Origin: Symbiodinium natans | Lineage: Eukaryota; Sar; Dinophyceae; Suessiales; Symbiodiniaceae | DNA: 64,000 nucleotides | Reading direction: 5' to 3' | Assembly: GCA_905221605.1 (NCBI GenBank) | Contig: CAJNDS010002292.1 | Span: forward strand, 62,001 to 126,000 | In this document: positions 1 through 11,456 of the stretch, piece by piece | Numbering within the stretch: position 1 is the first letter of the stretch | Layout of the letters: every line of letters begins with the position of its first letter | Position numbers and translations under genes: made by a program | The notes under the pieces: generated by a model | Told to the model about the DNA's origin: nothing | The model's input: only the letters and a program-made list of their open reading frames with translations | Databases searched by the model: none

Positions 1-746
1 AGTTGGGCCGCCAGCTCCTTCTCTGGCCACCATTCTTTGAGAAGCATGCGCAATGCAAGTACCTCTTGCTCTAGCTCTGCAATTCTGGAAGTCAAGGGCT
101 CATGATCGGCCAGAGGGTTGGTCAATTCGGCGAGTTGCTTGAGCTTTGATTCCAGCTGCAAAATAGTGCAGTCTTGCTTTCGACGCTCATCTGTAGCTTG
201 GAGCTCCATGGCCTGCAGATCACGTTGCGAACGCTCTTGAGCTTCTTGCAGGTCATGTGCAAGCTTGTCGCGTTGGCGCTGGAGCTTCAAGATCTCGTCC
301 TCCATCTCGCTTATCCGTCGCTTCTTGGCTCTGCCATCTTCTCGCAGCTCGGAGCACTCTTTTTTGACGTTGCTGAGTTGATTTTTTTGAGTACTGCTGA
401 GGCTGGACATGGCCTTCGACTTCGTCTTCACTTCCTGCCGGGCGCCTTCTAAGGCTCGCTGCAGCTCCTCATTGCTCTGCGAAAGCCGCTGGAACTCGGA
501 GAAGCTTTGGCCTTTCGAGACGGGTGCGATCTCCGGAACTCCGAAGGTTGCACCAGTAGGACCAACGGACACAGTCTCCACAGTCCCCAGAGGCTCCGGA
601 GGCTCCACTGGAAGCTCTGTTTGAACGCCTTGGCCTTGACCATCAAGGAAGCGATCGATGTCCCTGCGCAGGCCAATGAGCTGCGAGGCCTGCGCATCCT
701 GTGTGGTGGCCGGAGCTTTTCGGGGGAAGCTGGAAGTCAACGGCAT
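1..746 (-). CDS. Coiled-coil protein, 5' part, runs off the window edge
   Basis: Reading the minus strand from an ATG at 746-744 gives an open frame of 248 codons without a stop to position 1. An in-frame TGA lies two bases-worth of nothing before that ATG (747-749), so this is the likely start. Residues 1 to about 75 are low-complexity and rich in Pro, Gly and Gln. From about residue 80 onward the chain is strongly heptad-like, with runs of Glu, Lys, Arg, Gln and Leu (for example ELREDGRAKKRRISEMEDE and LEQEVLALRMLLKEWW), typical of a long coiled coil. The family is not recognised: a kinesin-, golgin- or centrosomal-type rod protein would all fit. It lies downstream of, and in the same orientation as, the leucyl-tRNA synthetase gene. 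The plus-strand frames here are shadows. Confidence 0.72.
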   Translation of the reverse strand, partial: MPLTSSFPRKAPATTQDAQASQLIGLRRDIDRFLDGQGQGVQTELPVEPPEPLGTVETVSVGPTGATFGVPEIAPVSKGQSFSEFQRLSQSNEELQRALEGARQEVKTKSKAMSSLSSTQKNQLSNVKKECSELREDGRAKKRRISEMEDEILKLQRQRDKLAHDLQEAQERSQRDLQAMELQATDERRKQDCTILQLESKLKQLAELTNPLADHEPLTSRIAELEQEVLALRMLLKEWWPEKELAAQ

Positions 747-1719
747 TCACTTGGCCGCGACGAAGCAACAGCCTCCGACACCCAAACCGCGGACCCCCGG
801 ACCCCTGGACCCCTTCTCCTCTTGACCCCTTGAGAGCTCACAGCTGCGCTGCCTATCGAAATGCCAGTCGGACTGCACGGGTGTTCATCTATGTGGTCAT
901 CGTTCATTGGCAAGAGTTGACAAGGAGCTGTTCATTAATGTCAAACAGGGATGAGTTGGAAAGCTGTGGAGAGCGTGCGCACAGCACCCTTCTCCCCTGC
1001 CTCTTCGCATTGGTTACGTCCATTGCAGTCCGTGGAACATCTGCGAGAGGCGCTGACAAACTGCCACACAGTCCGCACTGTTGCTCACTTTCGGCATCTG
1101 CTTCATGGCCTTACCAGCCAACTTTCTTGATTATGAGCAGCCGCCTCAACAATGGCAAAAGATCGCGTAGTAACCGACTCTCAACCAAGCCACTGAATCA
1201 GTACTCTGTGCACGACTTCGCCACAACTGCTAAGCCTTTCACTCTGTTGACTGTGACAGACACAGCAAGCGCTGCTAGTCTTCGAGCAGCGTTGGGCCAT
1301 CGCATTGCGCTGAGCCTGGTGCAAGTATGCGTGGCAGTGGGACAGGGCTGCTGGCAATCGGACTGCTAAGTTCCGCACTGCTGCGGCCACACAGCTATGT
1401 TACCTCAGCTCTCCAGCAGCACGTTGAACAACCCAACTTGAAACATATCCTGCATCGGCTACACACAAGGCCGGGACAGGCAGAGCCACCCTGGTGCTCC
1501 CAGGAAGCTTGGGCAAACAGTTGGCGGAAACATATACAACTGTGCAAGTCGCATCCAAACCCAATTCAACATGACAAGCAAACCTTTGCTGCAGGTGGCA
1601 GACAATCTGTCAGGGGCCCTACAGGTGACATTCCCACATCGTTTACGCACCTCACGAAGCTGCTGAAAATTGCCGAAGCAGAACTTGAAAATTTCATCTG
1701 CACAAAGGTCTGCTGCTTA
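747..1719. other. Intergenic spacer between two co-oriented genes
   Basis: This is 973 bases between the stop of the leucyl-tRNA synthetase gene and the start of the coiled-coil gene. It contains only overlapping frames without recognisable domains. It must hold the 3' untranslated region of one gene and the 5' region of the other. No TATA-like box, polyadenylation signal or spliced-leader relic was recognised. Confidence 0.5.
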
Positions 1720-2453
1720 CTATCCGCCGGCGCTTTCAAGCTGGTCGGCGAGAAAGACAATTTGCGGCTTTGCCGGCCCGGCAGCATCACGCTGCTGGTC
1801 ATAGCCTAAAGGATGCTCTTCAGCAGCACTTGCCACCTCCAGCTTCTCAACACCCAGCTGAGCTTTTATCACCTGCAACAGACTTGCAATAGCAGTGACA
1901 GGCAAATGTCACAAAACCCACAGCGTTGAACTGTTGACGAAGCATTACTCGCTTCGCTTCGGCCTCGCTGAGATCCCGCAACATGGCTGCCTGGATGTAA
2001 AGAGAAAGCTTCAGCACTGCCCGAGACACAACGCCGGCAACACACTGAACACACCAATCACATCCCACTATCCCATACTGAGTCCTACTGCCCACCTCGT
2101 CGAAAGGCAACTCCAACTCCAGGGCTTCCGAGCCCCTGGCCTTCACCTCCTGCACACTCGCAAAAGGCAAAACCAAGACTTTGCATGAAGAAGGAATTCA
2201 ATGCATCCATCGGGCACCTGCTTCATGACGAAGGAAGCAAAGGGCATGACTTGCTTCATCACAGGCTTGGGAAGGTCTTTGATTGTCTCCGCAGCACGCA
2301 CTTGCCCCATGAAGTTTTTGTCCACTGGCTCATTCTCCGCGTTCAGCTCCACAGTCTGCAAGACCTGCTCACGCATTTTGCATAACTTTCCCAAAAGCTA
2401 CGGCACCTGACCCTGCGGAAGAACCATCTACGAGACAATCACATGCCACGAGC
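1720..2453 (-). other. LARS: Split 3' end of the LeuRS gene: exons 2-5 and four introns
   Basis: Exon 2 (2218-2397) encodes the block with PVMKQVMPFASFVMKQ. Exon 3 (2096-2149) encodes EVKARGSEALELELPFDE. Exon 4 (1964-1990) encodes only nine residues, AAMLRDLSE. Exon 5 (1720-1872) encodes VIKAQLGVEKLEV and the C-terminus, with stop TAG at 1720-1722. Introns are 2398-2453 (GC-AG), 2150-2217 (GT-AG), 1991-2095 (GT-AG) and 1873-1963 (GC-AG). Joining exons 3, 4 and 5 gives the spacing between the FDE and LEV motifs seen in other eukaryotic LeuRS, which is the main support for the 27-nt microexon. Confidence 0.75.
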
Positions 2454-5400
2454 CTTCAGCACCTGAACCTGCCAATCCTTGTAGTTCTTGGCCACAAAGA
2501 TAACTGCTCTGTTTGGTGCAGGAGGGGGTCCCTGGGACTGTCCCTTTTTCTTCTTCTTGGGGCTCTTGAACTTCTCGAGCTGCAAGCGGAATGTACGGAG
2601 AGTGCCTTGAATCAATGCGTACTGGCGCGACAGGAATGGGTCATACTCCTTCTCCGGAGTCGGCCACGCTTCTTGCACAACGAGCGTCTTGTTGCCAAGA
2701 ACGTTTCTCCACAAGTGCTCACAAAAGTGTGGTGCAATCGGGGACAAAATGATGGTCTGAGAATGCAGAAGACGTTTGATCACATCTGCATGCACATCGC
2801 CATTTGTAAGTATGCTATACTGAGAACGTAGGTTTTCCATGTCATAGAGAGCACATCTCAACGCATCACTGAAAAGCATGCTTGAGTACGCTTCGCAAGA
2901 GGCAACGACACCCTTTGTGATCTCATTGCTGAAAATGTCATCCAGAAAAGTGAAGTCGCCAACTCGCATACTCGGCAAATTCTTGATCGCATCCTCTGCC
3001 CAAGCTTGCAGCGTAGTCAATCGAAGGATGGTCTTTCCGCAGGAATCCCTGGAGAAGTTTGCATCTTGCAAGCCATCACCACTATCAGCACACGCGATGC
3101 GTGTTGCATCCGCAGAGTAAGAGCTGATGGCCTCCTCCAAGGTCAAGAAATTGCCTTTGGACTTCGACATCTTTTCAGAATCGACCATGATGTGGCCGTT
3201 GCAGTAGAATGCTTTTGGCCAAAGGCCCTCATCCTGCCACACGGCAGCATGATTGAACAATGACATTGTTAAGTGGTTCTGAATCAAGTCCTTGCCCGAG
3301 CATCTCAGATCAACTGGATACCAATACTGGAACTCGTGTCTCATCTTCGCGAGCAGGTCGCTGGGAATGCTCGAACTCTCAGGTGGGCTGTCTGATATGC
3401 TGAAAATGTAATCGAAAACATCCTCTGTCAAATCAGTCGCTTCGACCTTCGTTGCTCCTTCAAGCCCCTCAAGGAGGTGTGCAACAGTGTAGTACGCCAT
3501 GTAAACAGTTGAGTCACTAAGGCTCTCAATCAACCACTGCTCATCCCAAGGAAGCTTTGTTCCCAATCCGAACGTTCGCGAGCAAGCCCAGTCACCAAGC
3601 CAACCGACCGCGTGCGTGAGCGCGTTCATGGCAGATTCACTGAACATCTCGAAATTCTCAGACACATGCTTTCGAACTCTGTTAGTCCATGCATCATCGC
3701 TGTACTTCAAGTACCACTGGTCACAAAGCGCCACGACACATTCGTCACCCGAACGGGCCACAACTTTTGCCTCGGGTTCAAAGTATGCCACCGCGTCTCC
3801 TTGGTCAATCAAGTCTTGCCTGATTTGAGCCTTGACATCAATGACCTTCTTTCCAGCGTACGGACCTATCTTCATCACTCCTGAATAGAAACCCTTCTGG
3901 TAGACATCTTTCTTGGCAGCCGCGAGTTTGTCTTTGTCTCTGTGTGATTCTATCTTCATTGCTTCACAAATCGCTGGAGCTGAGGGCACATCTTCTCCTT
4001 CATCTGGAAACGACAAGATGTCGACAACTTCGAAAGGCTGGCACCACTCTTCCTTCACCCCATACTGCTCTCGCCAGTTGGCCCGTTTCTTCCAGTCTGT
4101 GAGGCATGCAAAATCATCTGGTGCTTCGGCTGGGACACTTGTTACGACACCCGTCCCTTTCTGCATGGAAATCGTGAACATGGGCAGCACATGGATGGTC
4201 GGGTATTGGCAAAGCGGGGCTTCCAGCGGAAGTCCAACAAGATCAGCACCAGTTTTTGTCATGAGGCAAACCGGCTGCATGTCCTCAGAACTCTCGGCCA
4301 AATCCTGATAGCACATGTTCAACGCAGACCGCCTGCTGCAGACAAAGACGTCCCCTCCACGCATGCGAAAGAAACCATACTCACCCTCAGGCAACACAAA
4401 GCAGTTTGTCTGCCCGTACATGGTTTCAGGTCGCAGCGTGGCTGCAACCAAGAAGACATTGGAGTCTCCTAAACTTTCCGTCCATTCTTTAGGCAATTCC
4501 TTGACCTTCATTTTGATCAAGGTGTATTCCTGTGGGTTGACACCTTCGCCTTCCGAGCGATCATGATCCGCACATGGTTGCTGAGTTCTGATCGAAAATA
4601 TTGTCTGTCGCTTTCCATTCGCCAGGTACTCCTCCTTGAGCTTCATGAACTGCCACCGGACAAAGGCATCAAAATATGGATTCAAGTCGGTCGTGATAAA
4701 GGTGCGACGCCAATCCACTGCCGCACCAAACTTCTTCAAGTCCCGGACTGCCAGGGGCGGGAAAAATTCCAGCCAGTACTTCGGATCTGTGAACTTAGGA
4801 ATCTCATCGTCCGGGATTCCAAGCGCGAGCATGATGTCATACTGGTCCAAACCACCGGTCTTAGCCACTGCTTTAGACTTCTTGCCTTTGAATACGCCTG
4901 GCGCCCCTTCATTCGAGCTGCTGTCTTCTGACTGCGCTTCCGAGGCTTGCTTCGGCTTCTGCTCTCCTTCCTCTGCTTTCTGTCTCTGAGCAATGCATTC
5001 TTTCAGTTTCAATGCAGCTGCTGCAATCGGCATGCCTGTGCAATGGAAACCGAAAGGAAAAAGAGCTCGCTTTCCCTGAAGACGCTGGAAGCGAACTGCA
5101 AACTCTGCTTTCGTAATGGAAAACGCGTGGCCGAGGTGGAGCTTCCCATTCATGTACGGAAAGGGGAATGTAACGAAGTACTTCTCTGCTGAAGCTGCTG
5201 CATCATCAGGGGCATCAACCTCGTATGCCTTCTGCTCTTCCCATAGCTGCTGCACATCCTCTTCAATTTGTAAAAGCTGGTCACGACGCGTCCAGTCTTG
5301 GGCTAAACGCCTAACCGATGACAGCCTTGCTTTCGGCTGCACTTGGCCTCTAGCACGCCGAGCTTTCCTCGAAACATTCCACACTTGCGTTGCACCGGCT

Positions 5401-5573
5401 GCAAACAGCCATATGGGGACGCCTGCGGCATACGCACGTGTCCCCTTCCCAGAGTGCTGATAGGGATCTCTTCTCCGATCAAAGCATGGACGAGAGGTCG
5501 AACTGCAAGACGTAGCTGCCGCCCAAACCGGACTTGCAATCACGTGGCTTATCTGAAAGCCTTCCATGGCCAA
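1720..5573 (-). CDS. LARS: Leucyl-tRNA synthetase, eukaryotic/archaeal type, five exons
   Basis: It charges tRNA-Leu with leucine. Exon 1 (2454-5573, 1040 codons) carries a roughly 90-residue N-terminal extension, then the class I signature HLGH at residues 146-149, the CP1 editing domain (TLRPETMYGQTNC, GTGVVTSVPAEAPDD), the WYPVDLR block and KMSKS near residues 801-805. The frame appears to stop at 2439, but the family continues past that point. The missing C-terminus is found in four more exons: 2218-2397, 2096-2149, 1964-1990 and 1720-1872. All joins are phase 0. The inferred product is 1177 residues and ends like plant cytosolic enzymes (PQIVFLADQ), without the extra C-terminal domain of animal enzymes. 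Introns are 56, 68, 105 and 91 nt; the first and last have GC-AG borders, the others GT-AG. The extension has a hydrophobic stretch (residues 51-61) and Arg-rich flanks, which could be organelle targeting. This is clearly a LeuRS; exon borders are inferred by family alignment from memory. Confidence 0.93.
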
Positions 5574-6060
5574 GAAACACGAACATTTATGTTACAATGA
5601 GCAAAAAAGCTTTGTCAAAAACATTGGAGCCAATGTCCGCAACAACTCCACGAAGCAGCGAAACCACAAAGCACTCACGAGACAGAGTTGTTTGCAAGAA
5701 TAGAACTCAGGATAAAAGTTTCTTGTCGATGGTTTGAAGCACGACCTCCAACACTATTCCCGCCCAACCTGTGGCATCCATACTGCTGCCGCTGTTTCCC
5801 AGCACCAAACATGCAGGCATGAAAGCAGTTGCTACCGTCAGCTCGTTTAACAAATTTTGTCACATCGCCCATCACATCAAAACCTGGGGTTCACGTGCAA
5901 CGAGGGAAGTCTGCGAACCGTATATTCGATCATTGAACTTCAATGACCAATTTCGTGGCTAGTAGCGGCTAGTCTGGTTGCGAGTAGCGGATAGCGTCAG
6001 AGCTTCCATTCCGCTGTAACACAAAAAACGGAAAGCATCGCCACGAGGTGTAATCGTGAT
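5574..6060. other. Spacer between LeuRS start and a retroelement
   Basis: No coding frame with recognisable features. It should hold the LeuRS promoter and 5' leader on the minus strand; no conventional motif is visible. Confidence 0.4.
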
Positions 6061-8830
6061 TTGATGGGACGCGTATGGACAGGTGTTCACGATTTCCAAC
6101 GGGCATCAGGAAAATCATACTTCCTCACCCAAAAGCCACCCACCCACCCAAACTACGCAGAGCAGTTACACCTTGGGGTATTCCTACTGAAGTTTGGAGA
6201 CAGCTTCTCTTGCCATCGTGGCAATGGAACAAGGACAAGCATGGCGTGGGGTACACAACTGGCAACCCTTTTTCTCTTAACTTTCAGTTCGTGTTGTTTC
6301 GTTTGCTGCAGTCTATACGAGTGCATGGTCGCGCGCCTACAATTTGGCAGCAAAGCATGGCCACTGAGCTGGACAAGAAGAAAGGCAAATCTGGGCCTGC
6401 AGGCATTCGAATTATTAACACTATGGAACACTATGGAAGTGTTTGGAAAGTGGTTTTTGCTGCGTTGTGGAAACGAGGTACATCATATTCACAGCTATTT
6501 CTCGTCTGGGTATGTTTCTGGAAAGTCTCGTACAGACGCCATCATGCAACAAGCAGTACTTCAACATCGTCTCAGGCAACACGCCATCTCGCACACGCTG
6601 TCACTTTGTGATGTCGCCAACGCTTTTCCGTCGCCTAAGAGACATGTGCTATCTACGGCCACTTCGTGGGTTGCTTTGCCGTCGGATGTTGATCTGCTAC
6701 AACAGCGACATTGCCGTTCCTACATGTCGATCACAACTCGTGATGGGGAGGTCTGCCTGCTTCCAGGTTCTGGTGGCTTGCAGGGTGACGCTGTTGCTTG
6801 CGATCAGTTTCTTGAGATTTACCACCCTGTCTTGGATCGCTGGCAATGTGAGACGCAACAAGAATAACTCCTGGTTTCTGATCCTCTTACTGGTGAGAGG
6901 AGGAGGGATATTTCCATCACTGGTTATGCGGATGATGTTGCTCGTTGCACGGTTGCAGAGACTAGTGAAGAATTTCATGTCCACCTCACGAACACCAACT
7001 ACGTTTTCCACAGGGAACTCCTCAGTTGGGATGCAACAAACATTGATAAGCAGGAGCATGTGGCTTTCTTTGCAGGTGCACTTACACGTGAGCATAATCT
7101 TCATGTCTACAGGGATGGAATTTTGCCTGGTACGGCAAAGACAGTGGCTAAGTATTTGGGCTCTTTTCAGGCACTTCAAAGGCAACAACAGTCGTGAAAC
7201 TGAGGCTCGCCAAACAGCCGCAACCAAGGGCTATTATGCGCTCGGCAAGTTTTGGTCATGTGTCACCTTACAGAGGCCTGCCAATGGTGCGTGGAGCAGC
7301 TTTGTCGGGACTTGAAGCGTTGGTCCTTACGACTACTGAGTATGCACGCTTGGATTCTACTGTTCTGCAAAACGTTTGCACGGAAGCTTCTGCGGGGAGC
7401 AGCGTGTAGGAAAAACTGGACTGAGGAAGGTGTTGTGCACCGTGCTGTTGCTGATGAGGATGTGTTCAAGCTGTTGCGGATGGTGCCAACCAAAGTTGAG
7501 TTGCTTCTGGCAATCCGTGGCGAGACGGCCAGAGTTACATTCGGCTTTGTTGGCGGCGGTTTTTGGATGGATGTATTACGATGAGCACGATACTGTTCTT
7601 GCTGATGGTTCCATTGCCGAGCATGCAAACCCATGGGCACTGCAGTTCAAACAGGACATCGCCAGTTTGTTGGCGTTGGACACTGCTTCAGAACGCCTGG
7701 GGGACATGGATCAACGAGTTTTCTCACTGCATATTTGTTCTCAGCTTCGGGCTGTGCTTCTCAGCGCCTGCATTCCTCCACCTGGCTTTTCGAGTACAGA
7801 TTCATTCGTTGGTGCCAGCAGGCTCTGATGCAGTTGATGCAGAAGGGCTGATCTTTCCGTGCTTGTGCACAAATGCACAAGGCGATGCGTGCACTGCTTC
7901 TTTTCGGTCACACGCTGCTTTGGCCATGCACATGCGTCTCACGATCGGTGGCACACATGGGGCTGTTCACCCCCATGTGTGCGCGGCTATTTGCAACCAA
8001 TGTCCTTTGTGTAGGCACATTTTTGCCAGTATTTGGGTTACCCAGAAGCATCTACGCACTTCATTGCGTGCTCAACGTTGCACTGGCATGGGCAGTTCGA
8101 CTCATCATGTTGTCATTCCGCCTCCCAATTTGGTTTGTCCCCTTGTGAGTGTGAGAAGGATAACCTTGACTCAGTCTATGCTTGGTCCCTTTCACGCTGC
8201 TACCCGTTGACATGTCGTGGTTTGCCAGGGCTCAGCAGGATGACAGGCCTACCAAGTCTGCGCGGAAAGAGTCGGATTCGGCGGCTCGCACTGATGTGGA
8301 CAAGTTGCTCGAGATGGTCGAAAAGCTCTGCTTAAAAAACTGCTTGGAGGTGCGTGAGATGCAAGCTGCGGTGCTCAGATCTTATCTGCTGCCCCGGGAC
8401 AGCAGTCTTGCGGTTGCTGCAACTGATGCTGCCAAGAATCACGTGGAGAAGTTGAAGGAAGCCCGAAATGATCAGAGAGCCATTGATGCCCTTGGGCCGG
8501 TTCATGTCCAAGTTTGGGCAGCATTGGTCAAAGCTGTGCGGAGTGCGCCGGAAATGCTGAAGATGCCAGCACCCTCCGGGCTCACTTTGAAGAGGCCACC
8601 AGTGCCGGACGTGATCCCAATGCGCTTGCTGCAAGAGTGCACATTGCCAGATTCAAGAAGGCTTGGGACAAGAGATCTGCGAAATTACACCTTGCTTGTA
8701 GTGCTGATCTTACGCATGTGTTGAGCTCTCTTGGGACTCTCCAGTGCTGGCGCTCATCGCAAGTATGGTCGAGCTCCACATTGGAGCGCCAAGTGCAAGA
8801 ACTGCTGGATGCTTTGAAATCGGATCAGTG
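6061..8830 (+). pseudogene. Degenerate LINE-type reverse transcriptase with C2H2 fingers
   Basis: Successive pieces of one non-LTR retrotransposon protein lie in order but in several frames. About 6350-6480 encodes an RT block with LDKKKGKSGPAGIRII. About 6480-6864 encodes motif A (DVANAFPS) and motif B (GGLQGDAVACDQF). An in-frame TAA at 6865-6867 separates this from the catalytic GYADDV box at about 6925, which is in the same frame up to a TGA near 7196. Downstream frames give LSGLEAL (7290), LLAAVFGWMYYDEHD (7540) and paired C2H2-like fingers (7850-8090, for example CPLCRHIF....H). About 8240-8560 gives a helical tail (LEMVEKLCLKNCLEVREMQ). At least five frame changes make it a dead copy. 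The 5' endonuclease half is not seen. The arrangement is of the kind common in dinoflagellate genomes (from memory). Confidence 0.82.
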
Positions 8831-9030
8831 AGATCGGGTAGGGGGTTCCGCCGTACTTCCTTTGTTTCTGATGCTGGCGCAGTTTTGTGGGAGGGCTAAC
8901 CTTTCTTCCCTGTGTCTCCAGCACCAACGTGTGACATGTGGCAGCTCTGCTACTCAACCAACAAGCCGAGGGCAACAGCCCCCCCGCTCGGCTAGGATTG
9001 AGATCGTTCGTCCGAATGCCGTCAATGAAT

Positions 9031-9364
9031 GAGTTATATTTATATTTAAATTTATATTTATATTGATATTGATATTTATATTTCTATGTATATTTCTATT
9101 TATATTTTTATTGCTATTTTTATTATCATTTATATATTTATATTTATATTTATATTGATATTTATATTGATATTTATATTGATATTTATATTTATATCTA
9201 TATTTATATTTATATTTATATTTATATTTAATTTTTATATTTACATTTAGATATATATTCGTATTTATATTTATAATTATATTTAGATTTATATTTATAT
9301 TTCTATTTACATTCATTTTTATATTTATATTTATATTTATACTTCTATTTCTATATTGTTTATA
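9031..9364. repeat. TTTATA-type hexamer array
   Basis: About 330 bases of nearly pure A/T built from TATATT/TTTATA hexamers with TTGATA and other variants. The Asn/Ile/Lys-rich frame on the minus strand is an artefact of the repeat. Confidence 0.9.
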
Positions 9365-9376
9365 AATGTATGCAAA

Positions 9377-9420
9377 CCTTGTAAATCCACAAGGCACAAG
9401 CCTTGTAAATCCACAAGGCA
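9377..9420. repeat. Two tandem copies of a 24-bp unit with internal dyad
   Basis: CCTTGTAAATCCACAAGGCA occurs at 9377-9396 and again at 9401-9420. Each copy contains the inverted pair CCTTGT/ACAAGG around AAATCC, so each could form a small hairpin. It abuts the AT array. Confidence 0.85.
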
Positions 9421-10493
9421 CCCCCAACAATGTAGTTGGCCAAAAGGGTAAATGGCATATGGAATCTTGTCAGGACCGAATGTTCTGGAATTTTGGAACA
9501 TGGAACCCACGTGAAGAATATCAACCACACGAACTTTCCGACAAATGCTAATGCGACGTGTCATGATCAAGGCTAATATTGCTGATCTTTTGCAAGCCGC
9601 CCCTTCACCACATCAGCACAGTGAGCCGGTCTATTGCAACAAAATCAAATATGGACAGCTACTTCTTGAGAGTTAACCGCTGCGCAGTTTCTGTGTTTCT
9701 TGTCTTCATTATTCGAAATCAGAGATCGAGAAATTAATAGAGCGGGGGTTTTAGCGGGCGCAGCCCTCCTTTTGAAATCAGAGGAGTTGAGATTTATCTA
9801 AATTCCCTCTTGGCTGCTCCCAAATAACTGCAAACGCTGAAGGGACCCAATGGCCATACCTGGCAGATTCTAACTTTCCCACGCATAGGATCCAAGACAT
9901 ACTCAACATGGAGCCATCAAACAGCCGTTCTGCTGGTGTAGGGGGTCTTGGCTTTGCTGCACCAAGCAAACACACATGACGAGAGCTAGTTTTTCTCCAA
10001 AACGCAAGCGCCGCGAGCGAAACACCGGAGTTAATTTCAGATGTTTGGGATGATGCACTCTGTTTCATCTTCTTTAGAACAAAATTTCAAAGGAGAAAGT
10101 TTCTGACTTCAAACAGCTTGAGTCCGATTTGAATCTGGTCAACTACGGTCAACTACATTGGTCTACATTCAATCTTCGAAACTGACTCCAAAGAATCATG
10201 GTTGCGCAAGGAGCGATTGCCATTTGAGAGAAAGCAAAAGTTAGAGAATTCAATTGAAGGGTGCTTCGAAGGATTGAAACAAAGCCTTTGGATTCATAGT
10301 TTTGAATGGGCCCCTCAAATCACCAGATTGATAAATCTGCCTTTCCTTGTTCTCCGTAATTGCCTGAAGCACAGTTTAATACATAGGGTGGGAACAACGG
10401 CGTGTTTCAAGAGTCGTTGCTGCGAAGTGAAGCAGAATTTCAGCGCACTGGGTATGCCCTTCCATTGGAATGCTGCTGCTGGCACCCCAGGCA
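9421..10493. other. Non-coding stretch
   Basis: Only short frames without recognisable domains on either strand. No RNA gene or repeat structure was identified. Confidence 0.4.

Positions 10494-11456
<963 letters not shown>

Noticed and set aside
449-1390. Overlapping ORFs on both strands near the left edge
   Set aside because: Those at 449-833 are shadows of the coiled-coil frame; the others lack any domain or codon pattern.
9031-9430. Asn/Ile/Tyr-rich minus-strand ORF
   Set aside because: Caused by the TTTATA hexamer array; no codon or domain signal.
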